48,152 nucleotides of DNA from Competibacteraceae bacterium UBA6584 (GTDB lineage Bacteria; Pseudomonadota; Gammaproteobacteria; Competibacterales; Competibacteraceae), in contig DJIW01000007.1 of NCBI GenBank assembly GCA_002433805.1, forward strand, positions 1 to 48,152. The letters are read 5' to 3'. This document shows, piece after piece, positions 1 through 9,227 of the stretch. The translations under genes were made by a program, and so were the position numbers. The stretch's first letter is position 1, and every line of letters begins with the position of its first letter. The notes under the pieces are model-generated. The model was not told the DNA's origin. It searched no databases and worked only from the letters and a program-made list of their open reading frames with translations.

Positions 1-70
1 CATGTGTCGTTCTACAAAGTGGGCTATTTTTAGCAGGTGGATAATAAAAATTAATAAATTAACAAGATAA

Positions 71-2644
71 ATGGCGGTGGAAACAGACCTCGCTCTTCTA
101 GAAAGCCCCTGGTTGGAACTCGCCCCGGATGCCATGATCGTGGTGGACCCATCCGGTCGGCTGGCCCGAGTCAACGCCTTGGCCGAACACTTGTTCGGCT
201 ATCCGCCGGGGACGCTGGCGGGCCGCCCGCTGGAGGAACTGATTCCGACTCGGTTGCGCGAGCGCCACCGCCATCATTTCAAACGCTATAGCGTTCAGCC
301 GTACTTCCGGTTGACCGGAGCCGGCGTCAGCCTTTGGGCTTTGCGGCGGGACGGCAGCGAGTTTTCGGCGGAAATCAGCCTCAATCCCCTGCACACCCGG
401 TCTGGAATCTTCACGGTGGCGATGATTCGCGACGTGAGCGAGCACGGACGGGCGCGTCAGGCGCTGGAACGCACCGCCACCGATCTGGAACAGCAACTGC
501 TGGAGCGCAACGCCGCGCTGCTGGAAGTGAATGCCGAACTTCGCCAACAGATCCGCGAGCGAATCCAAACCGAAATCGCCTTGCGGGAGGCGGAGGCGGA
601 ATACCGCCAGCTGGTCGAGAATCAGCCGGATCTGATCTGTCGGTTTCTGCCGGATACCACCCTGACGTTCGTCAACGCGGCCTACGCCCAATTTTTCGGA
701 AAGACCGCCCAGGAACTGATCGGCCAGCGGTTTATCGCGTTTCTCAGCGCGACCGAGCAGGCGGCGGTGGAGGCGCAACTGGCGGCGTTCGCGCTGGCGG
801 CGCCGTCGCGGCAATACGAACATCAAACGCTGAGGGCCGACGGCGCGGCGCGCTGGCATCTGTGGCACGACTTCGCGCTGTTTGACGAGCGCGGCAAGGT
901 CACCCACTTTCAGTCGGTCGGCGTGGACATCACCTCGCGCAAGCAGGCCGAGGAAGCCTTGTTCGAGGAAAAGGAACGGGCGCAGGTGACCTTGCATTCG
1001 ATCGGCGACGCGGTGATCACCACGGATCGAGCCTCCATCGTTCAGTACTTGAATCCGGTGGCGGAGGCGCTCACCGGCTGGCCCAGCGCCGAAGCCCGAG
1101 GCCGCCCGTTAAGCGAGGTATTCAACATCATCGACGAACAGAGCCGCGAAGCCGCGCCCGATCCGGTGGCCCGCTGTCTCCAGCAAGGCCGGATCGTCGG
1201 CTTGGCCAATCACACTATCCTCATCAGCCGCAGCGGCAAGGAATACGACATCGATGACTCCGCCGCGCCCATTCGCGGCTGGGACGGACAGGTCTTGGGC
1301 GCGGTGTTGGTGTTCCACGATATTACCGCAAGCCGCCAGTTGGCCCGGCAATTGGCGCATGACGCCACTCACGATCCCTTGACCGGCTTGGTCAATCGCG
1401 CCGAATTCGAAAAGCGGCTGGAGCGCGCCTTAAGCAGCGCTCAGCATTACGGCGCGCGCCACGCGCTCTGTTATCTGGATTTGGACCAGTTCAAGCGCGT
1501 CAACGATCTGGCCGGCCATGCGGCGGGAGACGAATTACTCAAACAAGTCAATAGCCTGCTAGCCGGCATGTTTCGCGAACGCGATACCTTGGCGCGGATC
1601 GGCGGTGACGAATTCGGGTTGTTGCTGGACAACTGCCCGGTCGATCGGGCGTACATCATCGCCGAGGCGGTGGTCGGCGCGGTCCGCGATTATCGGTTCC
1701 ATTGGGAAGGGAATACTTACCAGATCGGCGTCAGCATCGGTTTGGTGCCGATCACGGCGCAAGCGACCAGCACCGCCGAACTGCTGGCTCAGGCCGATAT
1801 CGCCTGCTACGCGGCCAAGGGATTGGGCCGCAATCAAGTCCACATTTACCAGCAGGCGGACCGCGAATCCTCGCTGCGTCACAGCGAAACGCTGGGAGCG
1901 GCCGGCTTGCGGGACGCGCTGGAGAAAAACCGGTTTCGGCTGTATTACCAGCCGATCGTCTCTTTGAGCGAGCGAGAACAGCCGCGGCGCTACGAGGTGT
2001 TGTTGCGCGTGGCGCAACAACCGCATTCAAATCAAGACGGCGGTCTGGTCTTGCCGGCGACGTTTATTCCGGCGGCCGAACGTTACGGCCTGATGGGGGC
2101 CATCGACCGCTGGGTGATCGAGGCGGCCTTCCGCGACTACGCGCAAGGCGCCGGGAGAACCAACGCCCGCATCTCCATCAATTTGTCGGGTAATTCGCTC
2201 GGCGATCAGGGGTTGCTCGACTTCATCGAGCTCCAATTGGCCCGTTACAGCTTCAGTCCGGCCCAAGTGTGTTTTGAGATCACCGAAACCGCCGCCATTC
2301 ACAATTTGAGCCGGGCGGCTCAACTGATGACGGCGCTCAAACGGCGCGGCTGTCAGCTGGCGCTGGACGATTTTGGCAGCGGGTTATCTTCGTTTCACTA
2401 TCTGAAGACCCTGCCGGTGGATTACTTGAAAATCGACGGCAGCTTCATCAAGGACATCAACAACAACCCCAGCGATTGCGCCCTGGTGGCCGCCATCAAC
2501 CAAATGAGTCACACCTTGGGCTTGCAAACCATCGCCGAATACACTCACAACCAGACGATTGTCGAACGATTGCGCGAGTTGGGGGTCGATTACGCACAAG
2601 GTTATTTCTTCGGCAAACCCGCGCCCTGGAAGCAGCCCTCATGA
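71..2644 (+). CDS. PAS-PAS-PAS-GGDEF-EAL cyclic-di-GMP signalling protein
   Basis: An 857-residue cytoplasmic protein with no membrane segment or signal peptide. Three PAS domains lie at about residues 10-125, 180-290 and 300-420, with a coiled linker around 130-175. A diguanylate cyclase domain follows with intact GGDEF at 511-515 and an RERD inhibitory site five residues before it. The C-terminal EAL phosphodiesterase domain starts near 605. Its signature reads EVL (E642), and NLSG, FEITET, LDDFG, KIDGSF and AQGYFF are all present, so both catalytic domains look competent. It probably makes and/or degrades c-di-GMP in response to a PAS ligand, redox or oxygen state; the signal cannot be read. 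The start is the ATG after an AT-rich leader with only a weak ribosome site. The stop overlaps hemN by 4 bases, suggesting coupled expression. Confidence 0.93.
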   Translation: MAVETDLALLESPWLELAPDAMIVVDPSGRLARVNALAEHLFGYPPGTLAGRPLEELIPTRLRERHRHHFKRYSVQPYFRLTGAGVSLWALRRDGSEFSAEISLNPLHTRSGIFTVAMIRDVSEHGRARQALERTATDLEQQLLERNAALLEVNAELRQQIRERIQTEIALREAEAEYRQLVENQPDLICRFLPDTTLTFVNAAYAQFFGKTAQELIGQRFIAFLSATEQAAVEAQLAAFALAAPSRQYEHQTLRADGAARWHLWHDFALFDERGKVTHFQSVGVDITSRKQAEEALFEEKERAQVTLHSIGDAVITTDRASIVQYLNPVAEALTGWPSAEARGRPLSEVFNIIDEQSREAAPDPVARCLQQGRIVGLANHTILISRSGKEYDIDDSAAPIRGWDGQVLGAVLVFHDITASRQLARQLAHDATHDPLTGLVNRAEFEKRLERALSSAQHYGARHALCYLDLDQFKRVNDLAGHAAGDELLKQVNSLLAGMFRERDTLARIGGDEFGLLLDNCPVDRAYIIAEAVVGAVRDYRFHWEGNTYQIGVSIGLVPITAQATSTAELLAQADIACYAAKGLGRNQVHIYQQADRESSLRHSETLGAAGLRDALEKNRFRLYYQPIVSLSEREQPRRYEVLLRVAQQPHSNQDGGLVLPATFIPAAERYGLMGAIDRWVIEAAFRDYAQGAGRTNARISINLSGNSLGDQGLLDFIELQLARYSFSPAQVCFEITETAAIHNLSRAAQLMTALKRRGCQLALDDFGSGLSSFHYLKTLPVDYLKIDGSFIKDINNNPSDCALVAAINQMSHTLGLQTIAEYTHNQTIVERLRELGVDYAQGYFFGKPAPWKQPS

Positions 2645-4023
2645 CGGCCGAACTGGTTTTCGATCCCGCCTTGATCCACAAGTACGACAAGGCCGGACCC
2701 CGCTACACTTCCTATCCGACCGCGGTACAGTTTCACGAGGGCTTCGGCGAGATCGAGTATCGCGAACACGCCCGTTCCGGCAACGCGGCGGGCCGGCCGC
2801 TGTCGTTGTATTTCCACCTTCCGTTCTGCGATACCGTCTGTTTTTACTGCGCTTGCAACAAGATCATTACCAAAAACCGCCGTCACACCGTCCCCTATCT
2901 CGATCACCTCTATCGGGAAATCGAATTGCAGGCCGGCTTGTTCGACCGCAATCGACCCGTGACCCAACTGCATTGGGGCGGCGGCACGCCGACCTTTATC
3001 AGCGCCGCCGAAATGCGGGAGTTGATGCGGGTGACCGGCGAGCATTTCCAGTTGCTCGACGATGGCGGCGGCGAATATTCCATCGAGGTGGACCCGCGCG
3101 AAACCGACGGACACACCGTCGCGCTGCTGCGGGAATTGGGTTTCAACCGGCTGAGCCTGGGGGTGCAGGATTTCGATCCGGCGGTGCAAAAAGCGGTCAA
3201 TCGCTTGCAGTCTCGCGATATTACCTTGCGGGTGATGGAGGCCGCCCGGCGCGAGGGCTTCAAATCGATCAGCGTGGATTTGATCTACGGGTTGCCGCTG
3301 CAAAGCGTCGCCAGCTTCGCGCGCACCGTGGAGGAGATCATCGCCCAAAACCCTGATCGGGTTTCGGTGTTCAATTACGCCCATCTGCCCGATCTATTCA
3401 AGACCCAACGCCAGATCGACGCCAATGCGCTGCCGCCGCCAGCAGTGAAGTTAGAAATTCTAAAAACCACGATCCAACAGTTAACCGATGCCGGTTATGT
3501 CTACATCGGCATGGATCACTTCGCCAAACCCGACGACGAGCTGGCGCTGGCCCAACAGGCGGGCACGCTGTATCGCAATTTTCAGGGTTACAGCACCCAC
3601 GCCGACTGCGATCTGATCGGCTTTGGCGCGACGTCCATCGGCATGGTCGGCGACAGCTACAGCCAAAATCTAAAGGGCTTGGAGGACTATTACGCGCGGA
3701 TCGACGCCGGCCGTCTGGCGGTGTTTCGCGGCGTGCGGCTGGATGCCGACGACCGGCTGCGGCGGGCGGTCATCACCGATCTGATTTGTCATTTTAAATT
3801 GCAATTCGCCGCCGTCGAACAGCGTTTCAGCATTCACTTTCCGGATTACTTCATGGTGGAACTGGCTGAACTGGCCGACATGCAAGCGGATGAGCTGCTG
3901 GCGCTCGATCAGACCGGCATTCGAGTGTTGCCGCCGGGGCGGCTGCTGATTCGCAACATCTGCATGGTGTTCGACCGCTATCTTCGGGAACAGCGGCGGC
4001 AGCGCTTTTCCAAGGTGATCTGA
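2641..4023 (+). CDS. hemN: Oxygen-independent coproporphyrinogen III oxidase
   Basis: A radical-SAM enzyme converting coproporphyrinogen III to protoporphyrinogen IX without oxygen, in the cytoplasmic haem pathway. The product is 460 residues, close to the E. coli length. The N-terminus has the HKYDKAGPRYTSYPTA stretch typical of true HemN. The iron-sulphur motif CDTVCFYCAC places C63, C67 and C70 as cluster ligands, with C72 next to them as in E. coli. The HWGGGTPTF and GFNRLSLGVQDF motifs follow. The start is the ATG overlapping the stop of the upstream c-di-GMP gene. A longer open frame from 2476 lies inside that gene and is not used. A hairpin follows the stop. These features distinguish it from the shorter HemW paralogues, so the call is firm. 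Confidence 0.96.
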   Translation: MTAELVFDPALIHKYDKAGPRYTSYPTAVQFHEGFGEIEYREHARSGNAAGRPLSLYFHLPFCDTVCFYCACNKIITKNRRHTVPYLDHLYREIELQAGLFDRNRPVTQLHWGGGTPTFISAAEMRELMRVTGEHFQLLDDGGGEYSIEVDPRETDGHTVALLRELGFNRLSLGVQDFDPAVQKAVNRLQSRDITLRVMEAARREGFKSISVDLIYGLPLQSVASFARTVEEIIAQNPDRVSVFNYAHLPDLFKTQRQIDANALPPPAVKLEILKTTIQQLTDAGYVYIGMDHFAKPDDELALAQQAGTLYRNFQGYSTHADCDLIGFGATSIGMVGDSYSQNLKGLEDYYARIDAGRLAVFRGVRLDADDRLRRAVITDLICHFKLQFAAVEQRFSIHFPDYFMVELAELADMQADELLALDQTGIRVLPPGRLLIRNICMVFDRYLREQRRQRFSKVI

Positions 4024-4047
4024 GCGGGCGCGCTCGGGGCCGCTCGG

Positions 4048-4078
4048 ACCGGCGCTCGAGCGACCGGTGCTGATTTTT
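4048..4078 (+). terminator. Probable intrinsic terminator after hemN
   Basis: An ACCGG/CCGGT stem encloses the self-complementary CGCTCGAGCG with one bulged A, and TTTTT follows five bases later at 4074-4078. It lies 25 bases past the hemN stop and before the liv promoter region. The T-run is short and offset, so termination may be partial. The remaining bases up to 4190 include an AT-rich stretch at 4111-4133 that probably holds the liv promoter, but I see no clear hexamers. Confidence 0.5.
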
Positions 4079-4190
4079 CGTATCCCGCTTGTCGCGGAGG
4101 GGAATTTCGGCTAATTCTTAACAATTAATAAAGTGGATTCGAACCACATCACCGCATTAAAACCGCCATCATCGGGAGAGGAGTCATTTG

Positions 4191-5309
4191 ATGAACACAT
4201 TCAACCGTCACGCCTTGAGTATCGCCGCCGGCATGACCCTGCTGGGTTTGAGCGGCTTGGCGAGCGCAGACACCATCAAGATCGCCCTGGCCGGTCCCAC
4301 CACCGGCCCCGTCGCCCAGTACGGCGACATGCAGATGATGGGCGCCAAGATGGCGGTCGAACAGATCAACGCCAAGGGCGGCGTCAACGGCAAGAAGCTG
4401 GAAGCCGTGATCATGGATGACGCCTGCGAGCCCAAGCAAGCGGTCGCCGTCGCCAATCAGATCGTCAACCAGAAGATCAACTTCGTGATCGGCCATCTGT
4501 GCTCGGGTTCGACCCAACCGGCTTCCAAGCTCTACGAGGACGAAGGCATTTTCATGATCACCCCGGCGGCCACCAATCCCGCCATCACCCAGCAAGGCTA
4601 TAAGATGGTGTTCCGCACCATCGGCACCGACGACCAGCAAGGCCCGACCGCCGGTAGATACATCGCCACCAAGATCAAACCCAAGAAGCTGGCCGTCATC
4701 CACGACAAGCAGCAGTACGGCGAGGGCATCGCCAAGGAAGTGGACAAGACCGTCAAGGCCGCCGGCATCACGCCCGTCCTGTTTGAAGGCGTCAACAAGG
4801 GCCAGACCGATTTTTCCGCCCTGATCACCAAGATGAAGAAGGACGGCGTCGATTTCGTCTACTACGGCGGCTATCATCCGGAGCTGGGCCTGCTGCTGCG
4901 GCAATCGCGCGAACAGGGCTTTGACGCCAAATACATGGGGCCGGAAGGCGTCGGCAATAAAGACATCAGCGCCATCGCCGGCCCGGCTTCCGAAGGGCTT
5001 TTGGTGACCCTGCCGGCCGATTTCAGCGCCGATCCGGCCAACGCCGATCTGGTCAAAGCCTTCAAAGCCAAGAACGAAGATCCCACCGGCCCGTTCGTGA
5101 TGCCCGCCTACGCTGGCGTGCAGATCGTCGCCGACGCCATCAAGGGCGCCAAGACCGAGGATGCGGTCAAGGTCGCCGACTACGTCCGCAAGAACAGCTT
5201 CCAAACGCCCATCGGCAAGGTGGCCTTCAAGGACAACGGCGATTTGAAAGAGTTCGAATTCGTCGTGTTCACCTGGCACGCCGACGCCACCAAGACGCCG
5301 GCCAAATGA
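4191..5309 (+). CDS. livJ: Branched-chain amino acid ABC transporter, periplasmic binding protein
   Basis: The periplasmic leucine/isoleucine/valine-binding component of the Liv importer. The product is 372 residues. A clear signal peptide (basic start, hydrophobic core, ASA cleavage before Asp near residue 27) is followed by the type I binding-protein fold. The segment DDACEPKQAVAVANQ and the GHLCSGSTQPAS loop closely match E. coli LivJ/LivK, including the conserved cysteine pair. The ATG at 4191 is chosen over the in-frame TTG at 4188 because GAGAGGAG lies at suitable spacing. It is first in the livJHMGF cluster and is separated from livH by tandem stem-loops, which usually lets the binding protein be made in excess. 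The exact amino acid preference is not determinable here. Confidence 0.94.
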   Translation: MNTFNRHALSIAAGMTLLGLSGLASADTIKIALAGPTTGPVAQYGDMQMMGAKMAVEQINAKGGVNGKKLEAVIMDDACEPKQAVAVANQIVNQKINFVIGHLCSGSTQPASKLYEDEGIFMITPAATNPAITQQGYKMVFRTIGTDDQQGPTAGRYIATKIKPKKLAVIHDKQQYGEGIAKEVDKTVKAAGITPVLFEGVNKGQTDFSALITKMKKDGVDFVYYGGYHPELGLLLRQSREQGFDAKYMGPEGVGNKDISAIAGPASEGLLVTLPADFSADPANADLVKAFKAKNEDPTGPFVMPAYAGVQIVADAIKGAKTEDAVKVADYVRKNSFQTPIGKVAFKDNGDLKEFEFVVFTWHADATKTPAK

Positions 5310-5320
5310 GGTGACGCGCG

Positions 5321-5375
5321 AGGGCGGGGACTGAAAATCTCGCCCTGGTTGTTTGAGCGCGCGACGGATGCGCGC
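5321..5375 (+). other. Tandem stem-loops between livJ and livH
   Basis: Two hairpins sit in the 96-base gap. The first pairs AGGGCG (5321-5326) with CGCCCT (5341-5346). The second pairs GCGCGC (5357-5362) with GCGCGC (5370-5375) around a 7-base loop, followed by CCGATTTT. Such intercistronic structures after binding-protein genes commonly protect the upstream mRNA or partly terminate it. Here that role is inference from position. Confidence 0.5.
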
Positions 5376-5405
5376 CCGATTTTCACTCCTTCAGGCGCGG
5401 CGCCC

Positions 5406-6335
5406 ATGTCCGGTTTCTCTTTTCTCGAATTTCTGCAGCAGATCATCAACGGCTTGACCTTGGGCAGCATCTACGCCCTGATCGCCATCGGCTACACCAT
5501 GGTGTACGGCATTATCGGCATGATCAATTTCGCCCACGGCGAGATTTACATGATCGGCGCTTACGTCGGCTTGATGGTCATCACCGGCTTGAGCCTGTTG
5601 GGGGTGGACAGCATCGCCGCCATTTTGCTGGTCACGCTCGCCATCAGCATCTTGGTGACCGGCTCTTACGGCTGGACCGTGGAGCGGCTCGCCTACCGCC
5701 CGCTGCGCGGCAGCCCGCGCTTGGTGCCGTTGATCTCGGCCATCGGCGTGTCGATCTTCCTGCAAAACTACGTGCAGATCGGCCAGGGCGCGCGCGATGT
5801 GTCGATGCAGCCGGTGTTGACCGGCGGCTGGCGCTTCGGTCCGGCTGACGGCTTTCAGGTTTATTTGTCCTACATGCAAGTGCTGATCGCGGTCATCACG
5901 GTCGCGTTCATGACCGGCCTGACGCTGTTCATCTCCCGCTCGCGGTTGGGCCGAGCGTGTCGGGCCTGTTCCGAGGACCGGACCATGGCCAACTTGCTCG
6001 GCATCGACACCGATCGGGTGATCGCCCTGACCTTTATACTTGGCGCGGCGCTGGCGGCGGTGGCCGGCGTGCTGGTCGGGATGTATTACGGGCTGGTCAA
6101 CCCCTTTATCGGCTTCATCGCGGGTTTGAAAGCGTTTACGGCGGCGGTGCTGGGCGGCATCGGCAGCATTCCCGGCGCGATGTTGGGCGGGGTGGTGCTG
6201 GGTTTGGCGGAGAGCTTCGCTTCGGCCTACCTGCAGACCGAATACAAGGATGTGGTGGCCTTCGCGCTGCTGATTCTGGTTTTGTTGGTGCGGCCTACCG
6301 GCTTGCTGGGACGGCCGGACGTAGAGAAGGTGTAG
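5406..6335 (+). CDS. livH: Branched-chain amino acid ABC transporter permease LivH
   Basis: An inner-membrane permease of 309 residues, matching the usual LivH length of about 308. It is strongly hydrophobic with about eight membrane segments. It carries the LivH hallmarks NGLTLGSIYALIAIGYTMVYG near the N-terminus, INFAHGEIYMIGAY, and the cytoplasmic loop with RACSEDRTMANLLGID that contacts the ATPases. The open frame reaches back to 5349, but those 19 residues are hydrophilic and unlike the family, so the ATG at 5406 is taken. It forms a heterodimer with LivM, whose gene starts 4 bases downstream. Confidence 0.94.
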   Translation: MSGFSFLEFLQQIINGLTLGSIYALIAIGYTMVYGIIGMINFAHGEIYMIGAYVGLMVITGLSLLGVDSIAAILLVTLAISILVTGSYGWTVERLAYRPLRGSPRLVPLISAIGVSIFLQNYVQIGQGARDVSMQPVLTGGWRFGPADGFQVYLSYMQVLIAVITVAFMTGLTLFISRSRLGRACRACSEDRTMANLLGIDTDRVIALTFILGAALAAVAGVLVGMYYGLVNPFIGFIAGLKAFTAAVLGGIGSIPGAMLGGVVLGLAESFASAYLQTEYKDVVAFALLILVLLVRPTGLLGRPDVEKV

Positions 6336-6338
6336 ACC

Positions 6339-7616
6339 ATGCCCCGCACGCTCATCGATGCCCTGGCGGCGGCGCTGCTGACCGCCGTCTTGCTCACTCC
6401 GATTTTCGGCCTGCGCATTCATGTGGACGGCGTCAATGTCGCGCTCAACGGCACGCCCGCGCCAGTCATTAGTGCGGTCGTCATCGTTTTTCTGGTACGG
6501 CTATTCAAGCAACCCCTGCAGCAGCTTTGGGCGCGCTGGCGGGTTTCCGAGTCCTGGCGCGGTCATCCGGCCGCCGCCGCGCTGCGGCAAACGGCCCAGC
6601 AGCCCCGCGCGCGGTGGGCGCTGTGGCTGCTGTTGCTGGCCGCGGCGCTGATCTGGCCGTTCACGGTCTCGCGCGGCGCGGTGGACGTGATGACTCTGGC
6701 GCTGATTTACGTGATGCTGGGCCTGGGGCTGAATATCGTGGTCGGCTTCGCCGGCTTGCTGGTGTTGGGCTACGCCGCGTTCTACGCGGTCGGCGCTTAC
6801 ACCTACGCCTATCTGGCCCAACAATACGGCCTGTCGTTTTGGCTGTGCCTGCCCCTCGCCGGCGGCTTGGCGGCGCTGACCGGCTTCCTGCTCGGCTTGC
6901 CGGTGCTGCGGCTGCGGGGGGATTATCTGGCCATCGTCACGCTGGGTTTTGGCGAGATTACCCGCTTGCTGCTGAATAATTTGAATTTTCTGACCGGCGG
7001 TCCGGACGGTATCGGCGGCATCCCCCGCCCCAGCTTGTTCGGGCTGGAATTCGGTCGCCGCGCCAAGGAGGGCGGGACCACCTTTCACGAGTTTTTCGGC
7101 GTCGACTACAGCGGCGATCACGCGGTGATCTTCATGTATCTGCTGGGCTTGGCGCTGGTGCTGGCGACGCTTTTCGTCATCAACCGGCTGTTGCGGATGC
7201 CGCTCGGCCGGGCTTGGGAAGCGCTGCGCGAGGATGAAATCGCCTGCCGCTCGCTGGGCTTGAACCCGACCGTGATCAAGCTCTCCGCGCTGACTTTGAG
7301 CGCCGCGTTCGCCGGATTCGCCGGAGCGTTTTTCGCCGCCCGTCAAGGCCATATCAATCCTGAATCCTTCACCTTCATCGAGTCGGCGATGGTGCTGGCG
7401 ATCGTGGTGTTGGGCGGGATGGGTTCGCAGCTCGGCGTGGTGCTAGCGGCGGTCGCCATCACCGTGCTGCCGGAGCTGGCGCGCGAATTCAACGAATATC
7501 GGATGCTGGCCTTCGGCTTGGTGATGGTGCTGATGATGATGTGGCGGCCGCAGGGCCTGGTTCCCGCCTCGCGGCCTCGCATGGAACTGCCGGAACGCCT
7601 GGAGAAGGCGCGATGA
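6339..7616 (+). CDS. livM: Branched-chain amino acid ABC transporter permease LivM
   Basis: The second inner-membrane permease of the Liv importer, 425 residues, which is the E. coli LivM length. An N-terminal extra region (about residues 1-110, two membrane segments) precedes the permease core. In the core LNIVVGFAGLLVLGYAAFYAVGAY and GDYLAIVTLGFGEI are typical. The ATPase-contacting loop reads RAWEALREDEIACRSLGLN. The C-terminus repeats the family's LGGMGSQLGV stretch. The gene starts 4 bases after livH, and its stop overlaps the livG start as ATGA, indicating translational coupling. Confidence 0.95.
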   Translation: MPRTLIDALAAALLTAVLLTPIFGLRIHVDGVNVALNGTPAPVISAVVIVFLVRLFKQPLQQLWARWRVSESWRGHPAAAALRQTAQQPRARWALWLLLLAAALIWPFTVSRGAVDVMTLALIYVMLGLGLNIVVGFAGLLVLGYAAFYAVGAYTYAYLAQQYGLSFWLCLPLAGGLAALTGFLLGLPVLRLRGDYLAIVTLGFGEITRLLLNNLNFLTGGPDGIGGIPRPSLFGLEFGRRAKEGGTTFHEFFGVDYSGDHAVIFMYLLGLALVLATLFVINRLLRMPLGRAWEALREDEIACRSLGLNPTVIKLSALTLSAAFAGFAGAFFAARQGHINPESFTFIESAMVLAIVVLGGMGSQLGVVLAAVAITVLPELAREFNEYRMLAFGLVMVLMMMWRPQGLVPASRPRMELPERLEKAR

Positions 7617-8419
7617 ACCCCGCGCCCGCTCCCACCGCCTCCGCCAACGCCGCCGGTCGTCCGCTGCTGGAGGTGCAAAATCTCAGTATGCGCTTCGGCG
7701 GTCTGTTGGCGGTCGATAACGTCGCGTTCGAAGTCCGGCGCGGTCAGATTTTCGCCATCATCGGCCCCAACGGCGCGGGCAAAACCACGGTGTTCAACTG
7801 CGTCGGCGGCTTCTATCGGCCGACCGCCGGCGCGGTGACCTTGGACGGCCAGCCGATCCAGCAATTGCCCAGCCACCGCATCGCCCGGTTGGGCTTGGTG
7901 CGGACGTTCCAGAACGTGCGGCTGTTCAAGACCATGACCGTGGTCGAAAACCTGCTGATCTCGCAGCACGCCCAGTTGGAGACGCGGCTGTGGCCGGGTT
8001 TGTTCAAGACCCCGAACTACCGCCGCGCCGAGACCCAAGCGCTGGAGCGCGCGGCGTTCTGGCTGGAAAAGGTCGGCTTGCTGGCCGTGGCCAACCGCGA
8101 GGCCGGCAATCTCGCCTACGGCCAGCAGCGGCGGCTGGAAATCGCCCGCTGCATGATCGTCGGCCCCAAGCTGTTGATGCTGGACGAACCGGCGGCCGGC
8201 TTGAACCCGCAGGAAACCCGCGATCTGGACCGGTTGATCAACGAACTGCGCGCCGATCATGAGGTTTCGGTGCTGCTGATCGAGCACGACATGAGTCTGG
8301 TGATGGGCATTTCCGACGAGATCCTGGTGATGGAGTACGGCCGGCCCATCGCCACCGGCGACCCCGCCGCCATCCGCGCCAATCCCAAGGTGATCAAGGC
8401 GTATTTGGGGGAAGAGTGA
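7613..8419 (+). CDS. livG: Branched-chain amino acid ABC transporter ATPase LivG
   Basis: One of the two cytoplasmic ATPases driving the Liv importer; 268 residues. Walker A GPNGAGKTT begins near residue 51. The signature is the LivG-type AYGQQRRLEIAR rather than LSGGQ. Walker B LLMLDEPAAGLNP and the switch histidine in LLIEHDM follow. The C-terminal GDPAAIRANPKVIKAYLGEE is characteristic of LivG. The start overlaps the livM stop (ATGA). About 16 Pro/Ala-rich residues precede the family's usual beginning at LLEVQNLSMRFGG, so the true start could be a little further in, though no better-placed codon is seen. Confidence 0.95.
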   Translation: MNPAPAPTASANAAGRPLLEVQNLSMRFGGLLAVDNVAFEVRRGQIFAIIGPNGAGKTTVFNCVGGFYRPTAGAVTLDGQPIQQLPSHRIARLGLVRTFQNVRLFKTMTVVENLLISQHAQLETRLWPGLFKTPNYRRAETQALERAAFWLEKVGLLAVANREAGNLAYGQQRRLEIARCMIVGPKLLMLDEPAAGLNPQETRDLDRLINELRADHEVSVLLIEHDMSLVMGISDEILVMEYGRPIATGDPAAIRANPKVIKAYLGEE

Positions 8420-8421
8420 CG

Positions 8422-9123
8422 ATGCTCAAACTGGAAAGCGTCCACACGTTCTACGGCCAGATCGAAGCGCTCAAGGGCGTGTCGCTGGAGGTGCATCCCG
8501 GTGAGATCGTCACCCTGATCGGGGCCAACGGCGCGGGCAAGAGCACCTTGCTCATGACGATCTGCGGTTCGCCCCAGGCCGCCGAGGGCTCGGTGGTGTT
8601 CGAGGGCCAGGACATCACCCACAAACCGACCCACGTGATCATGCAGTGCGGTCTGGCGGTGGTGCCGGAAGGACGGCGGATTTTTCCGGGTCTGACCGTG
8701 CAGGAAAATTTGCAGATGGGCGGCTTTTTCGCCGACAAGGCGCGGCTGGAAACCGATCTGGAGCGGGTGTTCGCGCTGTTTCCGCGCCTTAAGGAACGCC
8801 GCGGCCAGCGCGGCGGCACCCTCTCCGGCGGCGAACAACAGATGCTGGCCATCGGCCGGGGATTGATGGGCCGGCCCAACCTCTTGTTGCTGGACGAACC
8901 TTCGCTGGGCTTGGCCCCGATCATCATCGCCCAGATTTTTCAGATCCTGAAGGAAATCCGCGAGGAAGGCGTCACCATTTTTTTGGTGGAACAGAACGCC
9001 CACCGCGCCCTGCAACTGGCCGACCGGGGCTATGTGTTGGAAAACGGCGGCATCGTGCTGGCCGACAGCGGGGCCAACTTGCTAGCCAACGATGAAGTGC
9101 GCAAGGCGTATCTGGGCGGTTGA
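8422..9123 (+). CDS. livF: Branched-chain amino acid ABC transporter ATPase LivF
   Basis: The second cytoplasmic ATPase of the Liv importer; 233 residues. Walker A GANGAGKST, signature LSGGEQQMLAIGR, Walker B LLLDEPSLGLAP and LVEQNAHRAL are all intact. The ATG at 8422 is preferred because GGGGGAAGAG lies about 6 bases upstream. A GTG at 8416, two codons earlier, is possible and would overlap the livG stop. It is the last gene of the liv cluster. The 104 bases to the convergent adk hold a CGTTTT/AAAACG hairpin at 9172-9186 but no clear terminator T-run. Confidence 0.95.
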   Translation: MLKLESVHTFYGQIEALKGVSLEVHPGEIVTLIGANGAGKSTLLMTICGSPQAAEGSVVFEGQDITHKPTHVIMQCGLAVVPEGRRIFPGLTVQENLQMGGFFADKARLETDLERVFALFPRLKERRGQRGGTLSGGEQQMLAIGRGLMGRPNLLLLDEPSLGLAPIIIAQIFQILKEIREEGVTIFLVEQNAHRALQLADRGYVLENGGIVLADSGANLLANDEVRKAYLGG

Positions 9124-9227
9124 CCCGCCGTTGGGCCAACCGGATTTAACGAAGGTTCGGGCATCCCGGCGCGTTTTCCGAAAACGGCGGCGGAATGCCG
9201 GTTCGATCGATCGGTCAGGGAAGGGTT

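Noticed and set aside
4133..4147. GTGGATTCGAACCAC, whose complement looks like a tRNA T-arm (TTCGAAT loop)
   Set aside because: The flanks contain no acceptor stem, anticodon arm or CCA, and the opposite-strand sequence around it is the livJ leader. It is most likely chance, not a tRNA or an attachment site.
9172..9186. CGTTTT/AAAACG hairpin between livF and adk
   Set aside because: The T-run is inside the stem and nothing U-rich follows, so it is not a credible terminator for either convergent gene.
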